From: DASUCS01 sp041166745
GTDB taxonomy: Bacteria; Actinomycetota; Acidimicrobiia; Acidimicrobiales; JACDCH01
NCBI GenBank assembly: GCA_041166745.1
Contig: JBEEGH010000033.1
Location: 68,393 to 132,392 of the forward strand
Direction of reading: 5' to 3'
DNA: 64,000 nt
Below are positions 41,924 through 50,977 of this stretch, piece by piece. Both the position numbers and the translations under genes were made by a program. Position 1 is the stretch's first letter; each line of letters opens with the position of its first letter. The notes below the pieces were generated by a model that worked only from the letters and a program-made list of their open reading frames with translations, ran no database searches and was not told where the DNA came from.

Positions 41924-43413
41924 GGCGTCACCCTATTCACGTTCTTCTCGTCGGTGGTCAGCGTGACCGTGCGGCCGACGCACTCGGTGTTCTCGAGCTC
42001 GGCGAGCAGGTCGGCGTCGGTTACTCGCGCGTAGCAGCGCGTGCTGTCGTCGACATCGCACACGAGCAAGCCCCAGTCGGCGACGCCATCTCGACCGTGC
42101 AGCACCGTGTACGTCGCGATCGAGGCCGATCCCTCGTGGGTGTCGTGAATGCGCTTCACCGGCCGCTCGGCCAGCATCTTCTGCACCGCTTGCTCGTCGG
42201 GCCTCGGCGCGGTCGCAGGCGGCTCGGTCGAGTACGCCCCGTAGACGTGTTTCGTCATGTGCATGCCCACGCCGCTGCACAGCCCGAAGGCGCCAGGATC
42301 GTTGCGCAGGACATCAACCATCGTGGCGATCGAGTGCGTGAGGTAGTCGCTGCCCGCACCACCGAAGAACGGCAGCCCGCCGGTGACGGTGACCCCTCGT
42401 GGATCATCACGACCAAGTCGCAACGCGTCGAGGGCGAACGACACCGAGGACGGGAAGCAGCTGTACAGGTCGAGGTAGGCGACGTCGTCGATACCGCGCT
42501 CCGCAACTCGCAACGCCTCGGCCGACACGGCGGCCATGGCGGGCGAACCCCAGGTGGGCTCGTGCTCGGCGACGTAGATCGGATCGGTGCCGTAGCACCA
42601 CCCTCGGAGATAGACGCGTCGCTCGGCGGGAACCCCCAACCGATCCGCGGCCTCGTGTGAGGCGATGACGATCGCGCCGGCGAGGTCGACGTCCATCACC
42701 GAGATCGCGTATTTCGTGTACGGGTAGGCGACCATCCGGTTGTCGGGGGTCGCCGTGACGATCTCCTCCGCGGTGCGCTCGACCGGGAACCACGCGTACG
42801 GATTCGCGGCCGCGATCTTGGTCATCGGCGCGAACAGCTCACCGATCTGATGGCGATGCTCATCGGGCGACGTTCCGAGATGGGCGCGGCGGGCGACATC
42901 CCACAACGCGAATGTCGTGTAGGCCTGAAAGACCTCGTGCGCGACCTCTGCCGGATGGAACGGAGCCTCGAACGGGAACGGCTTGCGCTCCGGGTCCTTG
43001 TAGGACCACTGCGGCTTCTCGCCGCTCTTCTTCAATCGGCGAACGGTGTCGAGCGCCTCGGCGCCGCACACGATTGCAACGTCGAGATCGCCGTCGACGA
43101 TGGCTTCGGCCGCGTTGTCGACGAGCACCTGCGGCGTCGTGCCGCCGATACCCGAGTAGTACTGCTGCTTCGGCGCGATGCCCAGTTGTTCGCACAACCG
43201 GCCGGGCGGGTCGTCGTATTGCCACGACTGGCAGTACACGATCTGAACGGACTCGACGGCGTCGAGCACGTTGCCCGATGCGTGGGCGTCGGCCACGGCA
43301 TCGCGGCACGTCCGCTCCCACATGAGCAGCGGCTCAGGCGCCGGGCCCTCGTCGGGACGAGACACCATCTGCGCGACGCCGATGATGCACGGGCTGCGCA
43401 GGTCGACAGCCAT
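41914..43413 (-). CDS. Lipid-transfer / thiolase-like acetyl-CoA acetyltransferase family protein
   Basis: A 499-aa thiolase-superfamily protein, longer than the usual 390-400 aa, with an extra C-terminal domain (from about 400) that resembles an OB-type extension (VLHGRDGVADWGLLV). At the thiolase nucleophile position the text reads GIGGTTPQVLVDNAAEAI, with no cysteine, so ordinary thiolysis is doubtful; retro-aldol cleavage or carrier work is possible. YLDLYSCFPSSVSF and SGVGMHMTKHVYGAYS near the end hold Tyr/His candidates. The gene begins right after the crotonase stop. Confidence 0.72.
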   Translation of the reverse strand: MAVDLRSPCIIGVAQMVSRPDEGPAPEPLLMWERTCRDAVADAHASGNVLDAVESVQIVYCQSWQYDDPPGRLCEQLGIAPKQQYYSGIGGTTPQVLVDNAAEAIVDGDLDVAIVCGAEALDTVRRLKKSGEKPQWSYKDPERKPFPFEAPFHPAEVAHEVFQAYTTFALWDVARRAHLGTSPDEHRHQIGELFAPMTKIAAANPYAWFPVERTAEEIVTATPDNRMVAYPYTKYAISVMDVDLAGAIVIASHEAADRLGVPAERRVYLRGWCYGTDPIYVAEHEPTWGSPAMAAVSAEALRVAERGIDDVAYLDLYSCFPSSVSFALDALRLGRDDPRGVTVTGGLPFFGGAGSDYLTHSIATMVDVLRNDPGAFGLCSGVGMHMTKHVYGAYSTEPPATAPRPDEQAVQKMLAERPVKRIHDTHEGSASIATYTVLHGRDGVADWGLLVCDVDDSTRCYARVTDADLLAELENTECVGRTVTLTTDEKNVNRVTPWV

Positions 43414-44223
43414 CTACTTGTTCTGCCAGTTGGGCTTGCGCTTCTCGGCGAACGCGGCCGGGCCCTCCTTGGCATCCTCGGTACCGAACACCATCTGCGA
43501 CAGCGCCGACTCGATCTTGTAGGCCTCCTTCATCGTGACCTCCATGCCGCGGATCACGCTTTCCTTCGTCGCCCGCACCGCGAGCGGTCCATTGGCCATG
43601 ATGCGTTCCGCCCATGCGAACGCGTGGTCCATCAGCTCCTCCGGCGAGCAGAGCTCGTTGAGCAACCCCAACTGCATTGCACGCTCCGCCGGCAGCGCCT
43701 CGGCGGTCAGCAGGAACTCCATCGCCGCGGCGAAGCCGACCTGTTGCGGCAGTCGCACGGTCGTGCCACCGCCCGCGAAGAGGCCTCGCTTCGGTTCCAT
43801 CACGCCGAACCGAGCGTTCGGCGTCGCAACCCGGATGTCGATGCCACCGAGCATCTCCATGCCACCGGCGACGCACGGACCGTCGATGGCCGCAATGATC
43901 GGCTTGTAGAGCTTCGAGTTGCGCAGAACGGCATCCGTGCCGTCGCGCAACCGGCAGCCGTCGATCTCGTCGACCGTGCCCTCGCCGATCTCGCGGTTGA
44001 GCTTCGTGATCTGCGGGATGTAGGTCTTCAGGTCGGCGCCGGCCATGAAGCACTGGCTTACGCCCGTGATGATCGCGATCCAGAGATCGTCGTCGTGCTT
44101 GAAGTCGCGCCATGCCTTCGCCAGATCGCGGAAGTGGTACATGTCGAGCGCGTTCTTCGCCTCGGGGCGGTCGATCGTGATGAGCAGGATGTGGTCGTCC
44201 CGCGGCTCGTAGTGGATGGGCAC
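43414..44223 (-). CDS. Enoyl-CoA hydratase/isomerase (crotonase)
   Basis: A 269-aa crotonase. DRPEAKNALDMYHF, then SQCFMAGADLKTY (oxyanion hole) and AIDGPCVAGGMEMLGGIDI (second oxyanion strand) mark the fold. The glutamates for hydration are not clear, so the reaction may be hydration, isomerisation or ring cleavage. GTG 44223 is chosen because AAGGA stands six bases upstream; the frame is open further but in the SDR gene. It is followed immediately by the thiolase-like gene. Confidence 0.85.
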   Translation of the reverse strand: MPIHYEPRDDHILLITIDRPEAKNALDMYHFRDLAKAWRDFKHDDDLWIAIITGVSQCFMAGADLKTYIPQITKLNREIGEGTVDEIDGCRLRDGTDAVLRNSKLYKPIIAAIDGPCVAGGMEMLGGIDIRVATPNARFGVMEPKRGLFAGGGTTVRLPQQVGFAAAMEFLLTAEALPAERAMQLGLLNELCSPEELMDHAFAWAERIMANGPLAVRATKESVIRGMEVTMKEAYKIESALSQMVFGTEDAKEGPAAFAEKRKPNWQNK

Positions 44224-44237
44224 AGTTGGTCCTTGTG

Positions 44238-44996
44238 TCAGGCGTGGATGAATGCGCCGCCGTCGACCATGAAGGTCTGGCCGGTGAGGAAACGGCAGCC
44301 GTCGCTGCACAGAAACAGCGCGACCGGACCGATGTCCTCCTCGGGATCACCCTGGCGGCCCATGGGGTGATCGCGTAGGTAGTCGCGGTACTCGGCCTCG
44401 GCGCGCGCCGCGGCCTCCTGCCCGCGCTTCGAGGCCGCGCCGGGAGCGATCGCGTTCACGACAATGCCGTCGCGTCCCCATTCGCGCGCCGCGGTGCGTG
44501 TCAGCGCGCGGATCGCCTCCTTCGACGCGTTGTACGCGCCGTAGTCGGCCATGCCGGTGATGCCTGCGGCTGAGACGAAGTTCACGATCCGGCCCCAGCT
44601 CTGCGCCTTCATGTGCGGGTGCACCGCCTGCATCGCCCACAGCGTGCCCTTCACCGTGCCGTGGTTGAGGTCGAGATCCTCCTCGCCCACCTCGGCGAGC
44701 GCGACCTTCGCGCTGAAGGTGTGGGCGTTGTTGATCAGACCGTCGATGCGGCCGTAGTGCTCCACGGTCGACGCGATGGCGAGCTCGATCGACGGACGTT
44801 CGAGGATGTTGCATTCGACCCCGAGCGCATCGACCCCGAGGTCGTGCAGCTCATCGACGACGCGTTCGACGCGATGGGCCTTCCATTCGGCGACGACGAT
44901 CTTGGCCCCGTGCTTGCCCAAGTGGAGCGCCATGCCTCGCCCGATGCCTTGGCCCGCACCGGTGATGAGCACGACTTTCCCGTCGACGTCCCCCAC
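44238..44996 (-). CDS. Short-chain dehydrogenase/reductase (SDR)
   Basis: A 252-aa SDR with TGAGQGIG at residues 12-19 and catalytic S142, Y155 and K159 (YNASK). It is a 3-hydroxyacyl-CoA or steroid type dehydrogenase by context. GTG 44996 is ten bases from the palindromic operator, and the gene heads the leftward operon SDR-crotonase-thiolase-PPOX, a beta-oxidation-like order. It diverges from the TetR-P450 operon. Confidence 0.87.
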   Translation of the reverse strand: MGDVDGKVVLITGAGQGIGRGMALHLGKHGAKIVVAEWKAHRVERVVDELHDLGVDALGVECNILERPSIELAIASTVEHYGRIDGLINNAHTFSAKVALAEVGEEDLDLNHGTVKGTLWAMQAVHPHMKAQSWGRIVNFVSAAGITGMADYGAYNASKEAIRALTRTAAREWGRDGIVVNAIAPGAASKRGQEAAARAEAEYRDYLRDHPMGRQGDPEEDIGPVALFLCSDGCRFLTGQTFMVDGGAFIHA

Positions 44997-45005
44997 GGCT
45001 CGCAG

Positions 45006-45023
45006 TCTGACACGGGCGTCAGG
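45006..45023. promoter_or_regulatory. TetR-type operator
   Basis: TCTGAC-ACGGGC-GTCAGG keeps the core CTGAC-N6-GTCAG. It is ten bases before GTG 44996 and about 40 bases before the TetR gene at 45065. Confidence 0.65.
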
Positions 45024-45030
45024 TTGCGGG

Positions 45031-45052
45031 TTATATCGCGAGTCCTATATAA
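45031..45052. promoter_or_regulatory. AT-rich inverted repeat, candidate second TetR site and -10
   Basis: TTATAT (45031-45036) and ATATAA (45047-45052) are separated by ten bases, in a locally AT-rich stretch. It lies just before the TetR gene at 45065 and differs from the CCTGAC palindrome, so it may be that regulator's own operator or promoter. Confidence 0.4.
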
Positions 45053-45064
45053 ATCGGATCTCCT

Positions 45065-45670
45065 ATGCCGGCCCAGACGCAGGAAGAACGCAAGGCCGAC
45101 ACCCGATCGCGGTTGGTCGCTGCCGCCGCCGATCTCTTCGCCCGGAAGGGCTTCCACGCCGTGTCGGCCGAAGCCGTGGCCGACGCCGCCGATCGCACCA
45201 CCGGGGCGCTCTACAACCACTTCGGAGGCAAGGACGGGCTGCTGCTCGCGCTCGTCGAACAGTGGCTCTCAGAGTCGGCCGCACGCATCCTCGCCGGTGT
45301 CGAGGAGTCACCCGACCTCGATGGCCGGTTGCGGGCGCTGTGGAGCGATTCGGTCGCGGCGCAGCAGGCCGACTCCGAGCTGTGGCTGCTCCTCGAGTTC
45401 GAGTTGTGGCTGCACGGGGCCCGCAATGCCGAGTTCGCCGACCGACTGTCCGCGCGGTACCGCGACCGTCGCCGCAACCTGGCGCGACCGCTCCAGGCTT
45501 GGGCCAAGGACGAGGGACTCGGCAAGCTGCGTCACCCCGAACGCACGGCCGGCCTCGTGATCGCCTTGCTGCTCGGCTCGGCGATGCAGCAACGTCTCGA
45601 TCCCGACGCGTTCTCGTCGACCGACGTCGTTGCCGGTTTGCGCTCGATCTTGGAAGGAGACGCCACATGA
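45065..45670 (+). CDS. TetR family regulator
   Basis: A 201-aa TetR protein. ADTRSRLVAAAADLFARKGFHAVSAEAVADAADRTTGALYNHFGGKDGLLLALV (helix-turn-helix, about residues 11-63) is followed by a ligand domain rich in Leu and Trp. It is not closely similar to the regulator at 21536. It overlaps the P450 gene by four bases, so regulator and P450 are co-expressed. The AT-rich repeat upstream may be its site; it could also bind the CCTGAC palindrome forty bases upstream. Confidence 0.82.
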   Translation: MPAQTQEERKADTRSRLVAAAADLFARKGFHAVSAEAVADAADRTTGALYNHFGGKDGLLLALVEQWLSESAARILAGVEESPDLDGRLRALWSDSVAAQQADSELWLLLEFELWLHGARNAEFADRLSARYRDRRRNLARPLQAWAKDEGLGKLRHPERTAGLVIALLLGSAMQQRLDPDAFSSTDVVAGLRSILEGDAT

Positions 45671-46893
45671 CGACCATGAAGGCGATCACGCTCGAGGACA
45701 TCGACCTTCTCGAAGACACGTGGGCCCAAGGTGTCCCCCACGATCAGTTCGACTTGTTGCGGCGTGAGGCGCCGGTGTTCTGGCACGAGCATCCAGCCGC
45801 AGAAGGCTTCTGGGTGATCACCAAGCACGCCGACGTGAAAGCCATCAGTCACGACGTCAAGACCTTCTCGACGGAGCTCGGCTCGGCGTTCATCCTCGAC
45901 CAGGACCCCATGGCGATGGAGTTCCATCGCATGACGTTGCTGCAGATGGATCCACCGAAGCACAACCGCTATCGCCGCCTCGTGTCGTCCGGCTTCACTC
46001 CCCGCATGATCACGATGCTGATCGACACCATCGTTCAGCAGGCCAAGCGCATCGTTGCGGACGTCGAGGGGCGCGACGAGATCGAGTTCACGATGGACAT
46101 CGCAGCCGAGCTTCCGATGCAGGCGATCTGCGAGATGATCGGCATCGGGCCTGACGACCGCCATCGCGTCGTCGCACTGGCCAACCGCATGGTCGGCGCG
46201 CAGGATCCCGACTTCCAGTCGTCCGAGGAAGACGGCAACATGGCCGCGGCCGAGATGTACGCCGTCTGCGACGCGATCGCCGCCGACCGTCGCGTCAATC
46301 CACGCGACGACATCATGTCCATCCTCGTCAATGCCGAGATCGACGGCGACCGCCTCACGGAAACGGAGCTCAACCTCTTCTTCGTCTTGCTCGTGGTCGC
46401 CGGCAACGAAACGACCCGGAACCTGATCGCGCACGCAATGCTCGCGTTGATCGACAACCCCGACGCTCGGGCCGAGCTCGTCGCCGGGATCGACGACGAG
46501 GAACTGTGGGACTCCGCAGTGGAGGAGATGCTGCGTTGGGGTGCGTCCATTCACAACTTTCGCCGCACCGCGACGCAGGACGCCGAAGTGCGGGGCGTGC
46601 CGATCAAGGCCGGGCAGAAGGTCGTGACGTATTACGCGTCTGCCAATCGCGACGAGGAGGTCTTCGCCGACCCGCATCGTTTCGACATCCACCGGTCGCC
46701 GAACGACCACGTGACGTTCGGCGGCGGCGGTGTGCATTTCTGCCTCGGTGCCAACCTCGCCCGGCTCGAGATCAAAGCGATGCTGCGCGAGTTCCTGCGG
46801 CGCTACCCCAACCCCTCACTCGCCGGCGAACCTCGCCGCCTTCGCTCCGACTTCATCAACGGTTTCAAGCACATCCCCATCGCTTTGGGCTGA
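45667..46893 (+). CDS. Cytochrome P450
   Basis: A 408-aa soluble bacterial P450, normal length. The I-helix has AGNETT (245-250), the form seen in sterol-type mycobacterial P450s such as CYP125 and CYP142 rather than AGxDTT; ExxR is E287-R290, and the haem loop FGGGGVHFCLG has the ligand C359. It should hydroxylate a lipid or steroid. ATG 45667 overlaps the TetR stop (ATGA). Electrons could come from the three-cysteine ferredoxin at 61493. Confidence 0.9.
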   Translation: MTTMKAITLEDIDLLEDTWAQGVPHDQFDLLRREAPVFWHEHPAAEGFWVITKHADVKAISHDVKTFSTELGSAFILDQDPMAMEFHRMTLLQMDPPKHNRYRRLVSSGFTPRMITMLIDTIVQQAKRIVADVEGRDEIEFTMDIAAELPMQAICEMIGIGPDDRHRVVALANRMVGAQDPDFQSSEEDGNMAAAEMYAVCDAIAADRRVNPRDDIMSILVNAEIDGDRLTETELNLFFVLLVVAGNETTRNLIAHAMLALIDNPDARAELVAGIDDEELWDSAVEEMLRWGASIHNFRRTATQDAEVRGVPIKAGQKVVTYYASANRDEEVFADPHRFDIHRSPNDHVTFGGGGVHFCLGANLARLEIKAMLREFLRRYPNPSLAGEPRRLRSDFINGFKHIPIALG

Positions 46894-46906
46894 AAGGACG
46901 ACAGCC

Positions 46907-48025
46907 ATGCAGACCGAACTCGCCAAGCAACTCGGCATCGAGTTCCCGATTTTCGCATTCACGCATTGTCGCGACGTGGTTGCCGCGGTTTCGAAGGCAG
47001 GCGGCTTCGGCGTGCTCGGTGCGGTCGGGTTCACGCCGGAGCAACTCGAGATCGAGCTGGAGTGGATCGACGAGCACGTCGGCGACAAGCCGTACGGCGT
47101 CGACATCGTGATCCCCGGCAAGTACGAGGGCATGGGCGAGCTCGACCCGGCCAAGCTCGAAGCCGACCTGCGCGCGATGATCCCGCAGGGCCACCGCGAC
47201 TTCGTCGAGCAACTCCTCGACGAGCACGGTGTGCCACCGATGCCCGAGGAGAACGAGACACGCGAGCTCCTCGGGTGGACCGCGGCCACCGCGACACCGC
47301 AAGTGGAGTGCGCGCTGCGGCATCCCAAGGTGCGCCTGATCGCCAACGCGCTCGGCACGCCGCCACCAGACATCATCGAGGAGATCCATCGGGAGGGTCT
47401 GCTCGTCGCCGCGCTCTGCGGCGCCGCGAAGCAGGCGCGTGCGCATCAGGAAGCTGGTGTCGACATCGTCATCGCGCAAGGTACCGAGGGTGGCGGCCAC
47501 ACCGGCGACGTCGCGTCGACCGTGTTGTGGCCGGAGGTGATCGACGCGGTCGCGCCGACGCCGGTACTCGCCGCCGGCGGTGTCGGCAATGGCCGTCAGA
47601 TGGCGGCCGCGTTGGCGATGGGTGCCCAAGGGGTCTGGACCGGCAGTCTGTGGCTCACCGTCGAGGAGGCTGACATCCCGCCGGGACAGATGGCGTCGTA
47701 CCTCGCGGCAAGCACGCGTGACACCGTGCGATCGCGTTCGTGGACGGGCAAGCCGTGCCGCATGCTCCGCAACGACTGGACGGATGCATGGGAGCGACCT
47801 GACACGCCAGCACCACTCGGGATGCCGTTGCAGTTCATGGTCACGGCCACAGCGGTGTCACGCGGCCACCGGTACCCCGAGCAGGCGCAGGCGGTGAACT
47901 TCAACCCGGCCGGACAGGTGATCGGTCAAGCCACGAAGGTGCGCCCCGTGCGCGACGTCATCTATTCGATGGTTGAAGAATGCATCGAGTCGAGCGAACG
48001 CCTCAACAAACTCATGGCCGGCTGA
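46907..48025 (+). CDS. Nitronate monooxygenase / NPD family FMN enzyme
   Basis: A 372-aa FMN-binding TIM barrel of the 2-nitropropane dioxygenase group. AGGFGVLGAVGFTPEQLEIEL near the start, IAQGTEGGGHTGDVAS near residue 187 (with the conserved histidine) and LAAGGVGNGRQMAAALAMGA with GVWTGSLW are the family motifs. Relatives oxidise nitronates or reduce enoyl groups. AAAGGA precedes the ATG. It follows the P450 in the TetR-led operon; its 3' end overlaps the methyltransferase gene on the opposite strand by 14 bases. Confidence 0.83.
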   Translation: MQTELAKQLGIEFPIFAFTHCRDVVAAVSKAGGFGVLGAVGFTPEQLEIELEWIDEHVGDKPYGVDIVIPGKYEGMGELDPAKLEADLRAMIPQGHRDFVEQLLDEHGVPPMPEENETRELLGWTAATATPQVECALRHPKVRLIANALGTPPPDIIEEIHREGLLVAALCGAAKQARAHQEAGVDIVIAQGTEGGGHTGDVASTVLWPEVIDAVAPTPVLAAGGVGNGRQMAAALAMGAQGVWTGSLWLTVEEADIPPGQMASYLAASTRDTVRSRSWTGKPCRMLRNDWTDAWERPDTPAPLGMPLQFMVTATAVSRGHRYPEQAQAVNFNPAGQVIGQATKVRPVRDVIYSMVEECIESSERLNKLMAG

Positions 48026-48884
48026 CGACGCCTGTCAGGCTGGGTTTCGTTCCCACGATGCACCGAGCCGCGCCTGGAACCCGGACCTTGCCGTCGTTCT
48101 CGAACGCACGCACCTTTGCAATGGCGTTGGCCCGGATCCGATCCCGCGCCGGTTCGTCGACCTGCTGAAGCGCCGCAACTGCCAGCGAGACGTGCTCGCT
48201 GATCATCTCCCAATACTCCGCGGGCGACCGTGTGACGAGTTCGACGTCGACGTCCCACTCGGCAACGTCGCGCAGCCCCGCGCCCTCGTACAGGGCGCTG
48301 ACATGTCCCGGGGCTGCGCACCGGAACATGTTCGGCCCGTCCGGGTCGGGTGGCACCACCACCGCCTCGGTCGCGATCGCCTGCATGGCGATCGATGTCC
48401 AAGGGTTTTCCTCGGGCTTGACCCATACCGACGAGCAGAGACGTCCGCCCGGCTTGAGCACGCGCGCGAACTCGGCCGTCGCCTTGGCCACGTCGGGGAA
48501 GAACATGTACCCAAAGCGCACAGACACGCTGTCGAACGTGGCGTCGTTGAACGGCAGATCATCGGCGCTGCACACCTGCGTCTCGATGTTGGCGATCCCT
48601 TGTGCGTTGGCTCGTCGCGCAGCTACATCCAGCATCTCTGGTGCGAGATCGGTCAGCACGACGCGTCCCTTTGGCGACAGTCTCGCGATGCTCAAACCCG
48701 GCTCACCCGTGCCTGCGGCAATGTCGAGATGCTGCTGATCTTCATCGATGTCGAGACGCTCGATCATCGCAGCGCTGACCGGGCCCAGCTGATGCATGAT
48801 GACCGAGTCCCACTTCTCCCAGCCCGCAGAGAGCCCGGCCCACGTCGCTCGCTGAGCGTCTCGGATCTCATCGGGGCTCGGCAT
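48012..48884 (-). CDS. Class I SAM-dependent methyltransferase
   Basis: A 290-aa methyltransferase of the UbiE/COQ5-like type. HLDIAAGTGEPGLSIA (about 52-67) is motif I, VVLTDLAPEMLDVAARRA motif II, LPFNDATFDSVSVRFGYMFF motif III. A C-terminal extension holds ALYEGAGLRDVAEWDVDVE. The acceptor is unknown. ATG 48884 is used; the frame is open to 48968 but inside the MaoC gene. It follows MaoC by 31 bases on the same strand. Confidence 0.78.
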   Translation of the reverse strand: MPSPDEIRDAQRATWAGLSAGWEKWDSVIMHQLGPVSAAMIERLDIDEDQQHLDIAAGTGEPGLSIARLSPKGRVVLTDLAPEMLDVAARRANAQGIANIETQVCSADDLPFNDATFDSVSVRFGYMFFPDVAKATAEFARVLKPGGRLCSSVWVKPEENPWTSIAMQAIATEAVVVPPDPDGPNMFRCAAPGHVSALYEGAGLRDVAEWDVDVELVTRSPAEYWEMISEHVSLAVAALQQVDEPARDRIRANAIAKVRAFENDGKVRVPGAARCIVGTKPSLTGVVSRP

Positions 48885-48915
48885 CGCGGTACCAGGGAGC
48901 GCGGCGTGTGACGGG

Positions 48916-49353
48916 TTAGCGGGAAGGGAGAGCCGCCACCGCACTGCCGGCGACTTTGACTTCGCCACCCTCGTTGGTGAGCGTCACGTCGAGGTCGACG
49001 AGATTCTCGCCGTCTTCCTTGCGCTTGCCGGTCACCGCGATCTTGGACGTGAGCTTCTCGCCGGGCCACGTCTGCTTGGTGAAGCGGACCTTGAAGTTGC
49101 GCAGGTTGCCGATGCCGACATAGTCGGTGATCGCCCGCCCGAGCAGGCCCATGGAAAACATGCCGTGTCCGAACACGCTCGGCAGGCCGGCCTCTTTGGC
49201 CTTCACCTCGTCGTGGTGCATCGGGTTGAAGTCACCCGACGCCCCTGCGTACATCACGAGGTCGGTGCGAGTGAGCTCGTGGCTCACCGCCGGTGCCTCG
49301 TCGCCCTCGTTCACGTCGTCGAAGAACAGCTTTTCCTCAGCCACGCCGGTCAT
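48916..49353 (-). CDS. MaoC-like (R)-enoyl-CoA hydratase
   Basis: A 145-aa single hotdog domain with the hydratase-2 pattern YAGASGDFNPMHHDE (D42, H47 near residues 36-49), which hydrates enoyl-CoA. Single-domain MaoC proteins usually work as homo- or heterodimers. The operator lies twelve bases before ATG 49353, so this is a regulon member. Steroid side-chain systems use such MaoC pairs (ChsH1-like); a second MaoC subunit is not seen here. Confidence 0.83.
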   Translation of the reverse strand: MTGVAEEKLFFDDVNEGDEAPAVSHELTRTDLVMYAGASGDFNPMHHDEVKAKEAGLPSVFGHGMFSMGLLGRAITDYVGIGNLRNFKVRFTKQTWPGEKLTSKIAVTGKRKEDGENLVDLDVTLTNEGGEVKVAGSAVAALPSR

Positions 49354-49364
49354 CCTCGCGCAAA

Positions 49365-49382
49365 CCTGACATCGGTGTCAGG
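49365..49382. promoter_or_regulatory. TetR-type operator
   Basis: CCTGAC-ATCGGT-GTCAGG with perfect 6-base arms, twelve bases before the MaoC ATG. Its left end overlaps the stop codon region of the beta-propeller gene (stop at 49378), so repression would not affect that gene's own promoter. Confidence 0.7.
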
Positions 49383-50976
49383 CGACACGGAAGGCGTACA
49401 CGCCACTCAAGGGGGCGAGCGGCGATCCCTCCCCTGTCGAGGTACCGACACCGCCGTAGACCGAGTCGCCGTAGGGAGTCGGTGCCGACGATGGCGGCCC
49501 GGGCAGCGGCCGCGCCGCCAGCGGCAGGCCGGTGTTCGCATCGATGGCATCGATCTGGAAGTCGAACGTCGATGGCACGAGCACGACGCCGTTCACGTAC
49601 GTGGGCGGACCGTAGGCCTGACGCGACACCGGGCCTCGCCACAGGATCGCGCCGTCGCTCACCCGGATGGCGTGGAGCGAGAACATCCGCCCCGGATCCT
49701 GGGTCACCGACGGCAGGGCCGTGTCCGGTCCGTTCGACAGCGGCTTGTCGTTGGGCGTCGAGATCGCGGTGGCCAGGAAAATCGCGTCCTCGCCGTTGAC
49801 CTTGCCGACCGCGGGCGATGCCAGGACGCCGCCAACGGCGAAGCCAGGGGTCGCATGGCCGGGTTGGCCGACCTGGACCGGAGGCCACGCGAGCGCACCC
49901 GTTCTCTCGTCGAACACGTAGTACCACCCGTCCTTGCTTCCGGCGCCGACCCGATCACCGGGCAGCAAGTTCAGCGCCCCCCCGAAGTCATCGTCGTATC
50001 GGGCGAGGATGCCGATGTGCGGGCCGTATGTCCACGCCATCGCACCGGTGTCCAGCGCGATCCCCCAAACATGCTCGCCGGTGGTGTCCGCCGGTCCATC
50101 GGGACCGTCGTTCACCGAACACGATGCCGTACCGAAGAACACGAGATTCTTGCCAACGTCGACGGCGGGCGAACCCCACACGCCCCCACACCCCGAGCCG
50201 GTGCCCGAGCCTCGGGTCAACATGTCCGAGCCGGTGTACGCGTCGCGCGCCTCGGGATCGAACTTCCAGACGGGAGCGAGGTGCACGCCGCTGCCGTCGG
50301 CCGTCAATGAGAACTTGATGATGCCGGTGCGTCCAATGTCTCTGGCGTTGTGCACGTCCATACCGACGACGACAGAGGTGCTGCCGTCGCTCTCGGTCAC
50401 GATCGCGGGCGATGAGAGGATCTCGACTTGATCGCCCGGCGTCTTGCACCGGTCGACGTCCGCGCGAGGGTCGACGCACGCGCTGGCGACCCGCGCTCCG
50501 GCGTTCGCCGCGTCGAGGACATAGAGCGTTGCGCCGCCCGCAAAGAGCACGAGCTTTCGGCCACCCACCTCGGCGTAGGCGGCCGACGACACGATGCGGC
50601 CAAAGCCGACGCTCGACGTGTCGTCCACTTTGAACGACCATTCCGGCTTGACCGGCCCGGGCGGCGGATCAGTGGCGAACGAATAGAAGTTTCCGCCCCA
50701 GTCGCCGATGTACAGGTGGCCGTCGACGATCGCGGGGGACGCCGACGCCGCGTCGGGTGTCGGGAAGTACCACTTCGGATGCAACGTCGGCGCTGACAAC
50801 CGTGTGACCGATGAACAACCGTCCGGTTGGGCAAACGACCGACCGGGGTCGTGGCCGAACATCGTCCAGTTGCACGCCGGTGTCGATGGTGAGATCAGGC
50901 CGGCGTTGGCCGCCGGAACGACGAGCGCAGCAAGCGCTGCGCCCGCCGCGGCGGCCCCCAGCAAACGGAAGCGCAC
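49378..50976 (-). CDS. Exported PQQ-like beta-propeller protein
   Basis: A 532-aa exported protein. The signal peptide is RFRLLGAAAAGAALAALVVP with an ANA cleavage site. Repeated strands such as SASPAIVDGHLYIGDWGGNFYS, VWGSPAVDVGKNLVFFG and GVLASPAVGKVNGEDAIFL show the eight-bladed PQQ-type propeller. No PQQ- or calcium-binding residues could be assigned, so it may be a structural or binding protein. GTG 50976 begins one base after the upstream stop; ATG 51015 is the alternative. It is the second gene of the exported pair under the operator at 51902. Confidence 0.75.
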   Translation of the reverse strand: MRFRLLGAAAAGAALAALVVPAANAGLISPSTPACNWTMFGHDPGRSFAQPDGCSSVTRLSAPTLHPKWYFPTPDAASASPAIVDGHLYIGDWGGNFYSFATDPPPGPVKPEWSFKVDDTSSVGFGRIVSSAAYAEVGGRKLVLFAGGATLYVLDAANAGARVASACVDPRADVDRCKTPGDQVEILSSPAIVTESDGSTSVVVGMDVHNARDIGRTGIIKFSLTADGSGVHLAPVWKFDPEARDAYTGSDMLTRGSGTGSGCGGVWGSPAVDVGKNLVFFGTASCSVNDGPDGPADTTGEHVWGIALDTGAMAWTYGPHIGILARYDDDFGGALNLLPGDRVGAGSKDGWYYVFDERTGALAWPPVQVGQPGHATPGFAVGGVLASPAVGKVNGEDAIFLATAISTPNDKPLSNGPDTALPSVTQDPGRMFSLHAIRVSDGAILWRGPVSRQAYGPPTYVNGVVLVPSTFDFQIDAIDANTGLPLAARPLPGPPSSAPTPYGDSVYGGVGTSTGEGSPLAPLSGVYAFRVA

Positions 50977-50977
50977 G